Below are positions 24,349 to 38,492 of a DNA stretch of 64,000 nt, one piece after another. Below the pieces are notes generated by a model that was given only the letters and a program-made list of their open reading frames with translations, was not told the DNA's origin and searched no databases. Location: NCBI RefSeq assembly GCF_019090095.1, contig NZ_JAGQFP010000002.1, positions 248,001 through 312,000 on the forward strand, read 5' to 3'. Each line of letters starts with the position of its first letter. Position 1 is the stretch's first letter. This stretch comes from Stutzerimonas stutzeri (GTDB lineage: Bacteria; Pseudomonadota; Gammaproteobacteria; Pseudomonadales; Pseudomonadaceae). Position numbers and translations under genes: made by a program.

Positions 24349-24753
24349 TTGGTCGGTTCCGTGCAGAAGCGCCTAGCCATCCATCGGATCGCGGTTTTTC
24401 CAGTTCTGTTGGCACAGTTGGCGTTATTGCTTAGCGCGGCGTCGTTGCTTTGGCAGTGCGTGGATCGTGTTGCGGGCTATTCTGGTTTGCTCGGCGGGCT
24501 GATCGCCTTGCTACCGAACATTTATTTTGCCCATAAGGCTTTTCGCTTTAGTGGCGCCCGGGCTGCTCAGGCTATCGTCCGGTCATTTTATGCCGGCGAA
24601 GCAGGGAAACTGATCTTTACATCGGCGCTGTTTGCGCTGGTATTCACAGGGGTGAAACCGCTGAACCCACTCGCCTTGTTTGGTGTGTTCATACTGACTC
24701 AGGGAGTCGGTTGGTTCGCTCCTCTGCTGATTAAGAAAAGAATTTCAAATTGA
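24349..24753 (+). CDS. atpI: ATP synthase subunit I (AtpI)
   Basis: Small membrane protein (134 aa) encoded first in proteobacterial atp operons, thought to aid c-ring assembly or Mg2+ supply. Four hydrophobic segments are visible (~14-34, 44-62, ~77-98, 108-126) around the conserved LLPNIYFAHKAFRFSGARAAQ. No ATG is available; TTG at 24349 has AAGGG 6 bp upstream. A GTG at 24361 is a shorter alternative. Confidence 0.9.
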   Translation: MVGSVQKRLAIHRIAVFPVLLAQLALLLSAASLLWQCVDRVAGYSGLLGGLIALLPNIYFAHKAFRFSGARAAQAIVRSFYAGEAGKLIFTSALFALVFTGVKPLNPLALFGVFILTQGVGWFAPLLIKKRISN

Positions 24754-25638
<885 letters not shown>

Positions 25639-25665
25639 TTCGATTCGCTTTACCTAAACCCTTAA

Positions 25666-25950
<285 letters not shown>

Positions 25951-26002
25951 TTCGCTACCCAGTGAATTGGTTTGACGGACAACGAACGAGCGAGGTGTTG
26001 GC

Positions 26003-26473
26003 GTGAACATTAATGCAACCCTGATTGGCCAGTCCGTTGCCTTCTTCATCTTCGTGCTGTTCTGCATGAAGTTCGTATGGCCTCCGGTCATTGCGGCTTT
26101 GCAGGAAAGACAGAAGAAGATCGCAGACGGCTTGGACGCTGCCAACCGCGCGGCTCGTGATCTGGAGCTGGCCCACGATAAAGTGGCCGAGCAACTGCGC
26201 GACGCCAAAGGCCAGGCTGCTGAAATCATCGAGCAGGCCAAGAAGCGCGCGGCTCAGATCGTCGACGAAGCCCGTGACCAGGCTCGTGTCGAAGCTGACC
26301 GTGTGAAGGCTCAGGCTCAGGCCGAGATCGAACAGGAAATCAACGGCATCAAAGACGCCCTGCGCGCCCAAGTGGGCAGCCTGGCAGTCAGCGGTGCGGA
26401 GAAGATCCTGGGCGCATCCATCGACCAAAGCGCGCATGCGGAGCTGGTTAACAAACTGGCAGCCGAAATTTAA
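26003..26473 (+). CDS. atpF: ATP synthase Fo subunit b
   Basis: Peripheral-stalk subunit: one N-terminal membrane helix ([19 protein letters not shown]) followed by a long charged coiled coil that reaches F1. Length 156 aa, as in E. coli. The start is GTG at 26003 ([10 protein letters not shown]) with GAGGTG upstream. It lies 14 bp before atpH. Confidence 0.97.
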   Translation: MNINATLIGQSVAFFIFVLFCMKFVWPPVIAALQERQKKIADGLDAANRAARDLELAHDKVAEQLRDAKGQAAEIIEQAKKRAAQIVDEARDQARVEADRVKAQAQAEIEQEINGIKDALRAQVGSLAVSGAEKILGASIDQSAHAELVNKLAAEI

Positions 26474-26487
26474 GCGAGGGCGCGATC

Positions 26488-27024
26488 ATGGCAGAACTGA
26501 CCACGCTGGCCCGACCTTACGCCAAGGCTGCCTTCGAGCACGCACAGGCCCACCAGCAACTGGCCAATTGGTCAGCCATGCTCGGCCTGGCTGCAGCGGT
26601 GTCGCTCGACGACACCATGCAGCGCGTGCTCAAGGCCCCGCGTCTGACGAGTACAGAAAAGGCCACCGCCTTCATCGAGGTGTGTGGCGACAAGTTCGAC
26701 GCCCAGGCACAGAACTTCATCCAAGTGATCGCCGAGAATGATCGTCTGGCACTGTTGCCGGACATCTACGCCCAGTTCGAGCTGTACAAGGCCGAGCAGG
26801 AGAAGTCGATCGACGTGGATGTCACCAGTGCCTTCGCATTGAGCGATGAACAGCAAGACAAACTCGCCAAGGTTCTCAGTGCACGGCTCGGCCGAGAAGT
26901 GCGTCTGCACGCCGCGGAAGATGCCACCTTGATTGGTGGTGTACTGATCCGCGCCGGCGACCTGGTTATCGATGGCTCAGTTCGCGGCAAGCTCGCGAAA
27001 TTGGCCGAAGCATTGAAATCTTGA
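26488..27024 (+). CDS. atpH: ATP synthase F1 subunit delta
   Basis: Connects the peripheral stalk to the top of F1. The 178-aa protein starts [19 protein letters not shown] and ends with the conserved [25 protein letters not shown]. It lies between atpF and atpA in the standard order. Confidence 0.97.
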   Translation: MAELTTLARPYAKAAFEHAQAHQQLANWSAMLGLAAAVSLDDTMQRVLKAPRLTSTEKATAFIEVCGDKFDAQAQNFIQVIAENDRLALLPDIYAQFELYKAEQEKSIDVDVTSAFALSDEQQDKLAKVLSARLGREVRLHAAEDATLIGGVLIRAGDLVIDGSVRGKLAKLAEALKS

Positions 27025-27045
27025 GTTTGAAGGGGCAGCAGAGCT

Positions 27046-28590
<1,545 letters not shown>

Positions 28591-28596
28591 GCCGCA

Positions 28597-28618
28597 GCGG
28601 GTGTCGCGAGACACCCGC
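28597..28618 (+). other. Intercistronic hairpin between atpA and atpG
   Basis: GCGGGTGTC-GCGA-GACACCCGC: a perfect 9-bp stem capped by a GNRA-type GCGA loop, 6 bp after the atpA stop. There is no T-run, so it is more likely an mRNA stability or processing element than a terminator. Confidence 0.75.
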
Positions 28619-28640
28619 CTGCTAACCCGATAGGTGTCAA

Positions 28641-29501
28641 ATGGCAGGCGCAAAAGAGATTCGCAGCAAGATTGCGAGCATCAAAAGCACGCAGAAGATC
28701 ACCAGCGCCATGGAAAAGGTGGCGGTCAGCAAGATGCGCAAGGCTCAGCAGCGCATGGCTGCTAGCCGTCCCTATGCGGAGCGTATCCGCCAGGTGATTG
28801 GTCATCTGGCCAACGCCAACCCGGAATATCGTCATCCCTTCATGGTCGAGCGCGAAGTCAAGCGTGTCGGCTACGTGGTGGTGAGCAGTGACCGTGGTCT
28901 GTGCGGCGGCTTGAACACCAACCTGTTCAAGGCCCTGGTCAAGGACATGGCGAATGATCGCCAGCAAGGCGTGGAGATCGATCTCTGCGTGATTGGCAGC
29001 AAGGGCGCGGCGTTCTTCCGCAACTTTGGTGGCAATGTCGTTGCTGCGATCAGCCACCTCGGCGAAGAGCCTTCGATCAATGACCTGATCGGTAGCGTCA
29101 AGGTCATGCTCGATGCCTACCTCGAAGGGCGTATCGATCGTCTGTCCGTGGTCTCGAACAAGTTCATCAACACCATGACGCAGAAGCCGACAGTGGAGCA
29201 GCTGGTTCCGCTGGTGGCCGATCCGGATCAAGAGCTCAAGCATCATTGGGACTATCTGTACGAGCCCGATGCCAAAGAGCTCCTCGACGGCCTGATGGTT
29301 CGCTACGTCGAATCCCAGGTGTACCAAGCGGTGGTCGAGAACAACGCGGCCGAGCAGGCGGCGCGGATGATCGCGATGAAGAATGCGACCGACAACGCCG
29401 GCGAGCTGATCAGCGATCTCCAGCTGATCTACAACAAGGCGCGTCAGGCTGCGATCACCCAAGAGATTTCGGAAATCGTCGGCGGCGCTGCCGCGGTTTA
29501 A
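28641..29501 (+). CDS. atpG: ATP synthase F1 subunit gamma
   Basis: Central rotor shaft of F1. The N-terminal helix ([20 protein letters not shown]) and C-terminal helix ([21 protein letters not shown]) that form the coiled-coil axle are clear. [11 protein letters not shown] is the family signature. Length 286 aa. Confidence 0.97.
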   Translation: MAGAKEIRSKIASIKSTQKITSAMEKVAVSKMRKAQQRMAASRPYAERIRQVIGHLANANPEYRHPFMVEREVKRVGYVVVSSDRGLCGGLNTNLFKALVKDMANDRQQGVEIDLCVIGSKGAAFFRNFGGNVVAAISHLGEEPSINDLIGSVKVMLDAYLEGRIDRLSVVSNKFINTMTQKPTVEQLVPLVADPDQELKHHWDYLYEPDAKELLDGLMVRYVESQVYQAVVENNAAEQAARMIAMKNATDNAGELISDLQLIYNKARQAAITQEISEIVGGAAAV

Positions 29502-30908
<1,407 letters not shown>

Positions 30909-30916
30909 TCACCCGT

Positions 30917-30964
30917 GCGTCCGGCGACGGACGCGTCAAGGTTGTGGGCAACCGCCCACAACCT
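30917..30964 (+). other. Two tandem intercistronic hairpins between atpD and atpC
   Basis: The first is GCGTCCG-GCGA-CGGACGC (30917-30934), a 7-bp stem with a GCGA loop. The second is AGGTTGTGGG-CAACCG-CCCACAACCT (30939-30964), a 10-bp perfect stem. Neither is followed by a T-run. Confidence 0.75.
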
Positions 30965-30982
30965 GTCACGTGAGGCAAGCGA

Positions 30983-31408
30983 ATGGCTATGACAGTCCAT
31001 TGCGATATCGTCAGCGCGGAAGCGGAGATCTTCTCCGGTCTGGTCGAGATGGTGATTGCGCACGGTAACCTGGGAGATCTGGGTATCGCTCCGGGCCACG
31101 CGCCGCTGATCACCGATCTGAAGCCGGGTCCGATTCGTCTGATTAAGCAGGGTGGCGAAGCCGAGGTGTTCTACATCTCTGGTGGCTTCCTCGAAGTGCA
31201 GCCGAACATGGTCAAGGTTCTCGCCGACACCGTGCAGCGTGCTGCCGACATCGACGAAGCGGCGGCTCAGGAAGCCCTCAAGGCTGCCGAGAAAGCGTTG
31301 CACGAGCAAGGCGCGGAATTCGACTACGGTTCAGCTGCCGCTCATCTGGCCGAGGTCGCAGCGCAACTGCGTACCGTCCAGCAGCTTCGCAAGAAGTTCG
31401 GCGGCTAA
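30983..31408 (+). CDS. atpC: ATP synthase F1 subunit epsilon
   Basis: Rotor-stalk subunit that also inhibits ATP hydrolysis. An N-terminal beta-sandwich ([33 protein letters not shown]) is followed by two C-terminal helices. Length 141 aa. It is the last gene of the operon. ATG codons at 30983 and 30989 are both possible; GAGGCAAGC upstream favours the first. Confidence 0.96.
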   Translation: MAMTVHCDIVSAEAEIFSGLVEMVIAHGNLGDLGIAPGHAPLITDLKPGPIRLIKQGGEAEVFYISGGFLEVQPNMVKVLADTVQRAADIDEAAAQEALKAAEKALHEQGAEFDYGSAAAHLAEVAAQLRTVQQLRKKFGG

Positions 31409-31435
31409 CGCCAGCGGCTTCAACCGCGTTGGGAG

Positions 31436-31467
31436 AAAGGGTAGCCTTGGCTACCCTTTTTCTTTTT
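31436..31467 (+). terminator. Terminator of the atp operon
   Basis: AAAGGGTAGCC-TT-GGCTACCCTTT is a perfect 11-bp stem (31436-31459) running into TTTTCTTTTT, 27 bp after the atpC stop. Confidence 0.93.
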
Positions 31468-31547
31468 CCACTGTTTAGTTTCGCGGTCCTGGCCTTGGCT
31501 GACGGACTGCTTCCGGATCAGTTCCGGTTTTCGAAAGGATCTGCCTC

Positions 31548-32912
31548 ATGTCGCTCGATATCGTCATCCTTGCCGCGGGCCAGGGAACGCGTATGCGTTC
31601 CGCTTTGCCAAAAGTCCTGCATCCCGTCGCCGGGCAATCCATGCTTGGTCACGTTATTGGCACTGCACGGCAGCTCTCGCCTGATCGAATTCATGTCGTG
31701 ATCGGTCACGGCGCAGAGGAGGTCCGCCAACGCTTGGCGGCCGATGATCTGAATTTTGTCGTCCAGGCTGAGCAACTCGGGACCGGTCATGCCGTGGCGC
31801 AGGCGGTGCCCGCCCTCAGCGCCGAGCGGGTGTTGATCCTCTATGGCGATGTCCCCTTGATGGAAGTCGCTACGCTCGAACGACTGTTGCAAAAGGTCGG
31901 CGCGCAGCAGATCGCGTTGCTCACCGTAGACCTGGCCGACCCGACCGGATACGGGCGAATCGTGCGTGACGAGCAGGGCGTGGTGCAGGCGATCGTCGAG
32001 CACAAGGACGCCTCGGCGGAGCAGAAGCGGATCACCGAAGGCAACACGGGCATCCTCGCCGTACCGCGGGAGCGTCTGGGCGACTGGCTCGGACGACTCT
32101 CCAACAGCAACGCGCAAGGCGAGTACTACCTGACGGACGTGATCGCCATGGCGGTCGCCGATGGCCTGGTGGTCGCCACCGAGCAGCCGCTGGATGCGAT
32201 GGAAGTGCAGGGCGCCAATGACCGCATTCAGCTTGCCGAACTCGAACGGCACTACCAACAACGTGCAGCTCGCCGGTTGATGGCCCAAGGGGTGACGCTG
32301 CGTGACCCGGCGCGCTTCGATCTGCGTGGTGAGGTCGTCGTCGGCCGTGACGTGCTGATCGACATCAATGTGATTCTCGAAGGCAAGGTGGTGATCGAGG
32401 ACGGTGTCGAAATCGGGCCCAATTGCGTGATTCGGGACAGTACGCTGCGCCGTGGCGCGGTGGTCAAGGCCAACAGTCACCTCGAAGGCGCCGAGCTCGG
32501 CGACGGTGCCGATTGCGGCCCCTTTGCCCGCTTGCGTCCCGGCGCGGTGCTGGGCGCCAAGGCGCACGTCGGCAATTTTGTCGAGGTGAAGAACGCGCGC
32601 CTGGGCGAGGGGGCGAAAGCCGGGCATCTGGCGTACCTGGGCGATGCGGATATCGGCGCGCGGACCAATATCGGCGCCGGCACCATCACCTGTAATTACG
32701 ATGGCGCGAACAAATTCCGCACGGTTCTGGGTGAAGACGTGTTCATCGGCTCCAACAGTTCACTGGTCGCGCCCGTGACCCTTGGCGATGGTGCGACCAC
32801 CGGCGCCGGCTCGGTCATCACGGCTGATGTGCCGGCTGGCACCCTGGCATTGGGTCGCGCTCGTCAGGCCTTGATCGACGGCTGGCAGCGTCCGCAGAAG
32901 ACGCGCAAGTAA
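31548..32912 (+). CDS. glmU: Bifunctional UDP-N-acetylglucosamine pyrophosphorylase / glucosamine-1-phosphate N-acetyltransferase
   Basis: Makes UDP-GlcNAc, the precursor of peptidoglycan and LPS, in two steps. The N-terminal uridylyltransferase has [19 protein letters not shown] (~8-26). The C-terminal left-handed beta-helix acetyltransferase has hexapeptide repeats ([38 protein letters not shown]). Length 454 aa. It follows the atp operon terminator; glmR and glmS lie 2.3 kb downstream beyond an intervening chemoreceptor gene. Confidence 0.98.
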   Translation: MSLDIVILAAGQGTRMRSALPKVLHPVAGQSMLGHVIGTARQLSPDRIHVVIGHGAEEVRQRLAADDLNFVVQAEQLGTGHAVAQAVPALSAERVLILYGDVPLMEVATLERLLQKVGAQQIALLTVDLADPTGYGRIVRDEQGVVQAIVEHKDASAEQKRITEGNTGILAVPRERLGDWLGRLSNSNAQGEYYLTDVIAMAVADGLVVATEQPLDAMEVQGANDRIQLAELERHYQQRAARRLMAQGVTLRDPARFDLRGEVVVGRDVLIDINVILEGKVVIEDGVEIGPNCVIRDSTLRRGAVVKANSHLEGAELGDGADCGPFARLRPGAVLGAKAHVGNFVEVKNARLGEGAKAGHLAYLGDADIGARTNIGAGTITCNYDGANKFRTVLGEDVFIGSNSSLVAPVTLGDGATTGAGSVITADVPAGTLALGRARQALIDGWQRPQKTRK

Positions 32913-32966
32913 GCAGCCTGGGCGAGCACGACGATACGTGGCAGGCGAGTGGTTCCTCTGATGCTC

Positions 32967-32994
32967 AAGAGATCGTACATCTGGCCGATCTCTT
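32967..32994. repeat. Inverted repeat between glmU and the chemoreceptor gene
   Basis: AAGAGATC (32967-32974) and GATCTCTT (32987-32994) form an 8-bp stem with a 12-base loop, 54 bp after the glmU stop. It could be a weak terminator, but no T-run follows. Confidence 0.5.
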
Positions 32995-33020
32995 AGGGCA
33001 TAACCACACAGGACGTCGTC

Positions 33021-35168
33021 ATGCTCTTGCTCAATCGCCTGTCCATCCAGTGGAAGCTCACGCTGCTGGCTGGTCTCTGCCTTCTGCTGATCGTCGCGTT
33101 GCTGGTCGGTGCTTCGCTTTATCAAGCCCGCCAGACCGTAGCCCTCGTCAACGCCTCGAGCAGTGCCATGCTTGAAGAGTCCGCACGCAATAACCTGCAG
33201 GCGCGGGGTCTCGCTCAGGCGCTGCGCATAGAGCGCCAGTTCAACGATGCCTATCAGTACGGGCTGGGCCTGACGCGTCAGATCTTGTCGCTGCGCGAGC
33301 AGTCCATCGAACGCATGTCGAATGCCTTCGAGCTGCGCGAGGACCTGTCCCACCAGCTGGAGATGGCCTTGCAGGCCAACCCCGAGCTGATCGGGTTGTA
33401 CGTCGTCTTCGAGCCGGATGCGCTGGATGACAAGGACGGCTTGTTCATCGACAACGCCGAGATGGGCGGTAACGATCGTGGTCGCTTCTCACTGTACTGG
33501 TCGCAGCGCACGCCCGGCCAGCTGAAGGCGGAAACCATGAACGAGGACATGCTCGCCGATACGACGCCGGGTATCAGTGGTGCGCCTTACAACGCCTGGT
33601 ATGCCTGCCCTCGCGATGGCGCCCGGGTCTGCCTGCTGGATCCCTACTTCGATGAGGTGGACGGCCGGAACCTGCTGATGACCAGCGTGGCCTTTCCGCT
33701 GATCGAAGGCGGCAAGGTCATTGGCGTCATCGGTGTGGATATCAGCCTGGCGTCGCTGCAGGCGTTCAGTGAGCAGGTGCACCAGGAGCTCTATGAGGGC
33801 GAGGGCCATCTGAGCGTGATCAGCCCGGCCAAGCTCCTGGGCGGGCACAGTCGCGACGCCAAGCTGCTTGGCAAGCCGTTGAGCGAGGCCTACGGCGCTG
33901 AAAGCGAGGCGATCGGCCAAGCGGTCGATGCGGGTCAGAAGGCGATGCTCCAGCAAGGTGACATGCTTCGGGTGCTGCAGCCGGTGCAAGCGATACCCCA
34001 GCTCGCGCCTTGGGCCGTTCTACTGGAAGTGCCGCGGCAGGTGCTGCTCGCGCCGGCGGTGCGTCTCGAGCAGAGTCTGCAGGAGCAAAGCCGCAAGGAT
34101 GGCGTGTTCGCCCTGGCGATCGGGCTGGTTGCCGTGCTGTTGGGGCTGGCACTGATGTGGCTGACCGCGAGGGGCGTTACCCGGCCGATCGAAGGCGTAG
34201 CAGCGATGCTCAAGGATATCGCCAGTGGCGAGGGCGATCTGACACGTCGGCTCGCCTACGATCGTCGGGATGAGTTGGGCGCGCTGGCCGGGTGGTTCAA
34301 CCGTTTCCTCGACAAGTTGCAACCGACCATCGCCGATGTGAAACGCTCGGTACAGGATGCACGCAGCAGTGCCGACCAGTCGGCGGCGATCGCCAGCCAG
34401 ACCAGTGCCGGCATGCAGCAACAGTTCCGGGAGGTCGACCAAGTGGCGACCGCCTCGCAGGAAATGAGCGCCACGGCGCAGGACGTGGCCCGCAACGCGG
34501 CCCAAGCGGCCGAAGCGGCACGCGACGTTGATCAGGCGACGCATGAAGGATTGGCGGTCATCGACCACACCACGCACAGCATCGGCACCCTGGCCAACGA
34601 GCTGAACCACGCGATGAGTCAGGTCGAGAGCCTGGCTGCGAGCAGCGAGCAGATCGGCTCGGTGCTGGAGGTGATTCGCGGCGTGGCCGAGCAGACCAAC
34701 CTGCTGGCGCTCAACGCGGCGATCGAGGCGGCTCGGGCAGGCGAGGCGGGCCGCGGCTTTGCCGTGGTCGCCGACGAAGTGCGCAATCTGGCTCAGCGGA
34801 CGCAGGAATCGGTCGAAGAAATCCGCCAGGTCATCGAGCGCTTGCAGAACGGAACACAGGATGTAGTGACCGCCATGCAGGGCAGCCGTAATCAGGCCCA
34901 GGGTAGCGTCGACCAGGTCGGGCAAGCCGTCGCGGCGCTGCGCAAGATCGGAGAGGCCGTGACGGTGATTTCCGATATGAACCTGCAGATTGCCAGCGCA
35001 GCCGAGCAGCAGAGCGCGGTCGCCGAGGAGATCAACCGCAATGTGGCTGGCATTCGTGATGTCACCGAGTCGTTGTCCGGACAGGCAGAGGAGTCAGCGC
35101 AAGTCAGCCAGGCATTGAATCAGTTGGCCAACCATCAACAGACGCTGATGGGGTACTTCCGCGTCTGA
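33021..35168 (+). CDS. Methyl-accepting chemotaxis protein with periplasmic double-Cache-like sensor
   Basis: Transmembrane chemoreceptor, 715 aa. TM1 is ~11-31. A ~325-residue periplasmic domain resembling dCache_1 includes SLYWSQR, a [17 protein letters not shown] segment and the membrane-proximal [13 protein letters not shown] strand. TM2 is ~360-382, then HAMP (~383-436) and the signalling coiled coil, with the conserved tip [21 protein letters not shown] (~553-573). Two cysteines in the sensor (~196 and ~204) could form a periplasmic disulfide. The ligand is unknown. It interrupts the glmU-glmR-glmS neighbourhood and is not visibly linked to amino-sugar metabolism. The C-terminus lacks a CheR-binding pentapeptide. 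Confidence 0.93.
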   Translation: MLLLNRLSIQWKLTLLAGLCLLLIVALLVGASLYQARQTVALVNASSSAMLEESARNNLQARGLAQALRIERQFNDAYQYGLGLTRQILSLREQSIERMSNAFELREDLSHQLEMALQANPELIGLYVVFEPDALDDKDGLFIDNAEMGGNDRGRFSLYWSQRTPGQLKAETMNEDMLADTTPGISGAPYNAWYACPRDGARVCLLDPYFDEVDGRNLLMTSVAFPLIEGGKVIGVIGVDISLASLQAFSEQVHQELYEGEGHLSVISPAKLLGGHSRDAKLLGKPLSEAYGAESEAIGQAVDAGQKAMLQQGDMLRVLQPVQAIPQLAPWAVLLEVPRQVLLAPAVRLEQSLQEQSRKDGVFALAIGLVAVLLGLALMWLTARGVTRPIEGVAAMLKDIASGEGDLTRRLAYDRRDELGALAGWFNRFLDKLQPTIADVKRSVQDARSSADQSAAIASQTSAGMQQQFREVDQVATASQEMSATAQDVARNAAQAAEAARDVDQATHEGLAVIDHTTHSIGTLANELNHAMSQVESLAASSEQIGSVLEVIRGVAEQTNLLALNAAIEAARAGEAGRGFAVVADEVRNLAQRTQESVEEIRQVIERLQNGTQDVVTAMQGSRNQAQGSVDQVGQAVAALRKIGEAVTVISDMNLQIASAAEQQSAVAEEINRNVAGIRDVTESLSGQAEESAQVSQALNQLANHQQTLMGYFRV

Positions 35169-35242
35169 AGTGGATCAGGGTTGACTGAGCCGGCGCTTTA
35201 GGTTTTGATTCGCGCAGTTTTCTTTCGAATCGAAACTTAAGC

Positions 35243-36025
35243 ATGTCGAAACGCAACACGCCGCAGCGACGCCACGCGATACTCGCCCTGCTGAGCCAGC
35301 AGGGGGAGGTGAGCGTCGATGAGCTGTCCAGGCGTTTCGAAACGTCCGAAGTGACCATCCGCAAAGATCTCGCGGCACTGGAAAAGAACGGCCTGTTGCT
35401 GCGCCGCTACGGCGGCGCGGTGCCCTTGCCCCAGGAGCTGATCGGCGACACCACCCAGCCCGTCTCGCCCTGCAAGCAAGCCATTGCCCGAGCCGCCGTC
35501 GGCTGCATCCGCGAACACGCGCGCATCATTATCGACAGCGGTACCACCACAGCGGCGATGATCCCGCAGCTGGGCTACAAGCATGGCCTGCTGGTCATGA
35601 CCAACTCACTAAGCGTGGCCAATGCGTTGCGCGAGCTGGAGCACGAGCCCACGTTGCTGATGACCGGCGGAACCTGGGATCCGCATTCCGAGTCCTTCCA
35701 GGGGCAGGTAGCCGAACAGGTGCTGCGCTCCTATGATTTCGACCAGCTGTTCATTGGCGCCGATGGCATCGACCTGCAGCGCGGTACCACGACATTCAAC
35801 GAGCTTTTGGGTCTATCACGGGTGATGGCCGAGGTGGCGCGTGAAGTCATCGTGTTGGCCGAGTCGGACAAGATCGGGCGACGCATTCCCAACCTGGAGT
35901 TGCCCTGGAGCGACATCCATACCCTCATAACGGACGAGCACCTCAGCGAGGCGGCCCGTTCAAGTATTCAGGCCCGCGGCATCAAGCTGATTTGCGCGGC
36001 CGTCGAAACCCATCAGGAGACCTGA
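35243..36025 (+). CDS. glmR: DeoR-family transcriptional regulator, GlmR type
   Basis: Probable regulator of glucosamine-6-phosphate synthesis. It has an N-terminal DeoR winged helix ([20 protein letters not shown], then [25 protein letters not shown], ~9-60) and a C-terminal sugar-phosphate-sensing domain ([21 protein letters not shown]). Length 260 aa. Its stop lies 2 bp before glmS, so the two are co-transcribed, as in P. aeruginosa. No clear ribosome site is seen before the ATG. Confidence 0.9.
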   Translation: MSKRNTPQRRHAILALLSQQGEVSVDELSRRFETSEVTIRKDLAALEKNGLLLRRYGGAVPLPQELIGDTTQPVSPCKQAIARAAVGCIREHARIIIDSGTTTAAMIPQLGYKHGLLVMTNSLSVANALRELEHEPTLLMTGGTWDPHSESFQGQVAEQVLRSYDFDQLFIGADGIDLQRGTTTFNELLGLSRVMAEVAREVIVLAESDKIGRRIPNLELPWSDIHTLITDEHLSEAARSSIQARGIKLICAAVETHQET

Positions 36026-36027
36026 CC

Positions 36028-37878
36028 ATGTGTGGCATCGTTGGCGCCGTCGCCGAACGTAACATCACCGCTATTCTGCTCGAAGGCCTCAAGCGCCTTG
36101 AGTACCGAGGCTACGACAGTGCCGGTATTGCCGTACTGGATGCCAAGGGCACCCTGCATCGTCTACGCCGTTCCGGCAAGGTAGCCGAGCTGGAGCAGGC
36201 ACAACAGCAAGAAGAACTGGCGGGTCGCCTGGGCATCGCCCACACCCGCTGGGCCACCCATGGCGCGCCCTGCGAGCGCAACGCGCATCCGCATTTTTCC
36301 GGCGCCGAACTGGCAGTGGTGCACAACGGCATCATCGAGAACCACGAGGCGCTGCGTGCGCAACTGAAGGCGCTGGGCTACGACTTCGTTTCTGATACCG
36401 ACACCGAGGTCATCGTCCACCTGCTGCGCCACAAGCTCGACCAGCTAGGCGATCTGACGGTCGCGCTCAAGGCAGCGGTCAAGGAACTGCACGGTGCCTA
36501 TGGTCTGGCCGTGGTCAGTGCCCAACAACCCGATCGGCTGCTCGCTGCCCGCAGCGGCAGCCCGCTGGTGATCGGATTGGGCATGGGCGAGAACTTCCTG
36601 GCCTCCGACCAGCTGGCCCTGCGCCAGGTGACCGACCGCTTCATGTACCTGGAAGAGGGCGATATCGCCGAGATCCGTCGCGACAGCGTGCAGATCTGGG
36701 ATGTCGACGGCCAGGCCGTTGAGCGCGAGAGCGTGCAATACCACGAAGGTGCCGAAGCCGCCGACAAGGGCGAATATCGCCACTTCATGCTCAAGGAGAT
36801 CCATGAGCAGCCCAAGGTGGTGCAGCGCACCCTGGAAGGCCGGCTCGGCGATCAGCAGGTGCTGGTCCAGGCGTTCGGCCCACAGGCGGCTGAGTTATTC
36901 GCCAAGGTGCGCAACGTACAGATCGTCGCCTGCGGCACCAGCTACCATGCCGGCATGGTGGCTCGTTATTGGCTGGAAGAGCTCGCCGGCATTCCCTGCC
37001 AGGTGGAGGTCGCCAGCGAGTTCCGCTACCGCAAGGTGGTGGTCCAGCCCGACACGCTCTTCGTGACCATCTCCCAGTCCGGGGAGACCGCCGATTCGCT
37101 GGCGGCATTACGCAACGCCAAGGCACGCACCGAGCAGGAAGGCCGTTATCTCGCCAGCCTCGCGATCTGCAACGTCGGTATTAGTTCGCTGGTACGCGAG
37201 TCCGATCTCACCCTGCTGACCCAGGCCGGTCCCGAGATCGGTGTGGCCTCGACCAAGGCATTCACCACGCAGTTGGTCGGCCTGTTGTTGCTGACCCTGT
37301 CGTTGGGCCAGGTGCGCGGTACCCTGGCGCCTGCCCTGGAAGCCGAACTGATCGATGAGCTGCGCCGGCTGCCGACCCGTCTGGGCGAGGCATTGGCAAT
37401 GGATACCACGGTGGAGAAGATCTCCGAGCACTTCGCCGAGAAGCACCACACGCTGTTCCTGGGACGCGGCGCGCAGTACCCGGTGGCGATGGAGGGGGCG
37501 CTCAAGCTTAAGGAAATCTCCTACATTCATGCCGAAGCGTATCCCGCCGGTGAGCTCAAGCACGGCCCGCTGGCGCTGGTCGACGCCGATATGCCGGTGG
37601 TCACGGTGGCGCCGAACAACGAGCTGCTGGAAAAGCTCAAGTCCAACCTGCAGGAAGTGCGCGCCCGCGGTGGCGAATTGATCGTCTTCGCTGACCGGGA
37701 AGCGGGCATCGAGAACGGCGAGGGCACCTTCATCGTCAGCATGCCGCACATCCACGACGTGCTGGCGCCGATCCTCTATACCCTGCCGTTGCAGCTGTTG
37801 TCGTATTACGTAGCCGTACTGCGCGGCACCGATGTCGATCAGCCTCGCAACCTGGCCAAGAGCGTGACGGTGGAATAA
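36028..37878 (+). CDS. glmS: Glutamine-fructose-6-phosphate aminotransferase (isomerizing)
   Basis: First committed step of amino-sugar synthesis: fructose-6-phosphate plus glutamine gives glucosamine-6-phosphate. The N-terminal Ntn glutaminase begins MCGIVGAV, with Cys2 as nucleophile. Two SIS isomerase domains follow ([33 protein letters not shown]). The C-terminus [13 protein letters not shown] is universal and contains the TnsD recognition site used by Tn7. Length 616 aa. GGAGACCTGACC precedes the ATG; a longer upstream frame overlaps glmR and is rejected. Confidence 0.98.
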   Translation: MCGIVGAVAERNITAILLEGLKRLEYRGYDSAGIAVLDAKGTLHRLRRSGKVAELEQAQQQEELAGRLGIAHTRWATHGAPCERNAHPHFSGAELAVVHNGIIENHEALRAQLKALGYDFVSDTDTEVIVHLLRHKLDQLGDLTVALKAAVKELHGAYGLAVVSAQQPDRLLAARSGSPLVIGLGMGENFLASDQLALRQVTDRFMYLEEGDIAEIRRDSVQIWDVDGQAVERESVQYHEGAEAADKGEYRHFMLKEIHEQPKVVQRTLEGRLGDQQVLVQAFGPQAAELFAKVRNVQIVACGTSYHAGMVARYWLEELAGIPCQVEVASEFRYRKVVVQPDTLFVTISQSGETADSLAALRNAKARTEQEGRYLASLAICNVGISSLVRESDLTLLTQAGPEIGVASTKAFTTQLVGLLLLTLSLGQVRGTLAPALEAELIDELRRLPTRLGEALAMDTTVEKISEHFAEKHHTLFLGRGAQYPVAMEGALKLKEISYIHAEAYPAGELKHGPLALVDADMPVVTVAPNNELLEKLKSNLQEVRARGGELIVFADREAGIENGEGTFIVSMPHIHDVLAPILYTLPLQLLSYYVAVLRGTDVDQPRNLAKSVTVE

Positions 37879-37906
37879 CAGCGGCGCCGCCGCTGTGGCG
37901 TTTCGA
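37843..37906 (+). other. attTn7: attTn7 site (inferred) at the 3' end of glmS
   Basis: The conserved glmS C-terminal codons, which bind TnsD in characterised bacteria, are intact. Tn7 normally inserts ~25 bp past the stop, which would be near 37903. No Tn7 end or tns gene is visible, so the site looks empty. A GC-rich hairpin ACAGCGGC-GCC-GCCGCTGT (37878-37896) lies here and may end glmS transcription. Confidence 0.5.
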
Positions 37907-37928
37907 GTGCGGCGTTCAGGGCTGGGTA

Positions 37929-38492
37929 TCAGGAACCTGCTGGCGCGAGCGCTCGTGACTCGAGCGCGGCGGCGCGCATGAACTGTTCGAAGGCTGCCTG
38001 GACGCCGACCAGCAGTTGAGCACGGTCGATCGACAGGGCGTGCTGTTCGAACTGCTCGAGAAAACGTGGCCACAAAGGGGTTCCCTGGCCATGGGCGAGG
38101 TAGCGCAGCGGCCCGTCCGGCCAGCCTTCGAGAACCCGTTGAGACAGGACTCGGCCCCCCAATCGCGAGCCTTCCAGCACATAGGCAACCCCCCAGTACC
38201 AGCCTTCGTCCGCGCCCGGATCGTGGCCCAGCGGTGCTGGGGCGGCGAGCTGCAGCCGCTGTAGGTCTTCATGCAGTGCGGCGCTGCGACGGCGGTCGGG
38301 CCAGTCCGTCAGCAGACGTTCGATCCCGCCTCGCTCAAGCGCCGCTTCCAGGCCGAACAGCGCCCTGGCATGGGCGCGCAGAAACCGGCCGTAGTCGTGC
38401 CGGTCGCTCAGATCAAAGCGAGAGAAAGCGGCATCGACGCGCTCGTGCAGCGCAGCGCTGCGTTCGCGGACCCATGGGCGCAACACGGACAT
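37929..38492 (-). CDS. bphO: Heme oxygenase, BphO type
   Basis: Predicted to open heme to biliverdin, the chromophore of bacteriophytochrome. The 187-aa all-helical protein has the family N-terminus (LRPWVRERSAALHERVDAAF), where His16 is the expected proximal heme ligand, and a distal-helix-like stretch WYWGVAYVLEGSRLGG. The ATG overlaps the stop of the hybrid kinase by one base (TGATG), so it is the last gene of the phytochrome operon. The link to chromophore supply rests on this context and on the family. PigA-type iron-scavenging heme oxygenase is the alternative, but the operon argues against it. Confidence 0.85.
   Translation of the reverse strand: MSVLRPWVRERSAALHERVDAAFSRFDLSDRHDYGRFLRAHARALFGLEAALERGGIERLLTDWPDRRRSAALHEDLQRLQLAAPAPLGHDPGADEGWYWGVAYVLEGSRLGGRVLSQRVLEGWPDGPLRYLAHGQGTPLWPRFLEQFEQHALSIDRAQLLVGVQAAFEQFMRAAALESRALAPAGS

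Noticed and set aside
37879..37928. Tn7-like element at attTn7
   Set aside because: No terminal repeats, tns genes or target duplication are visible; the phytochrome operon begins directly after the short gap.
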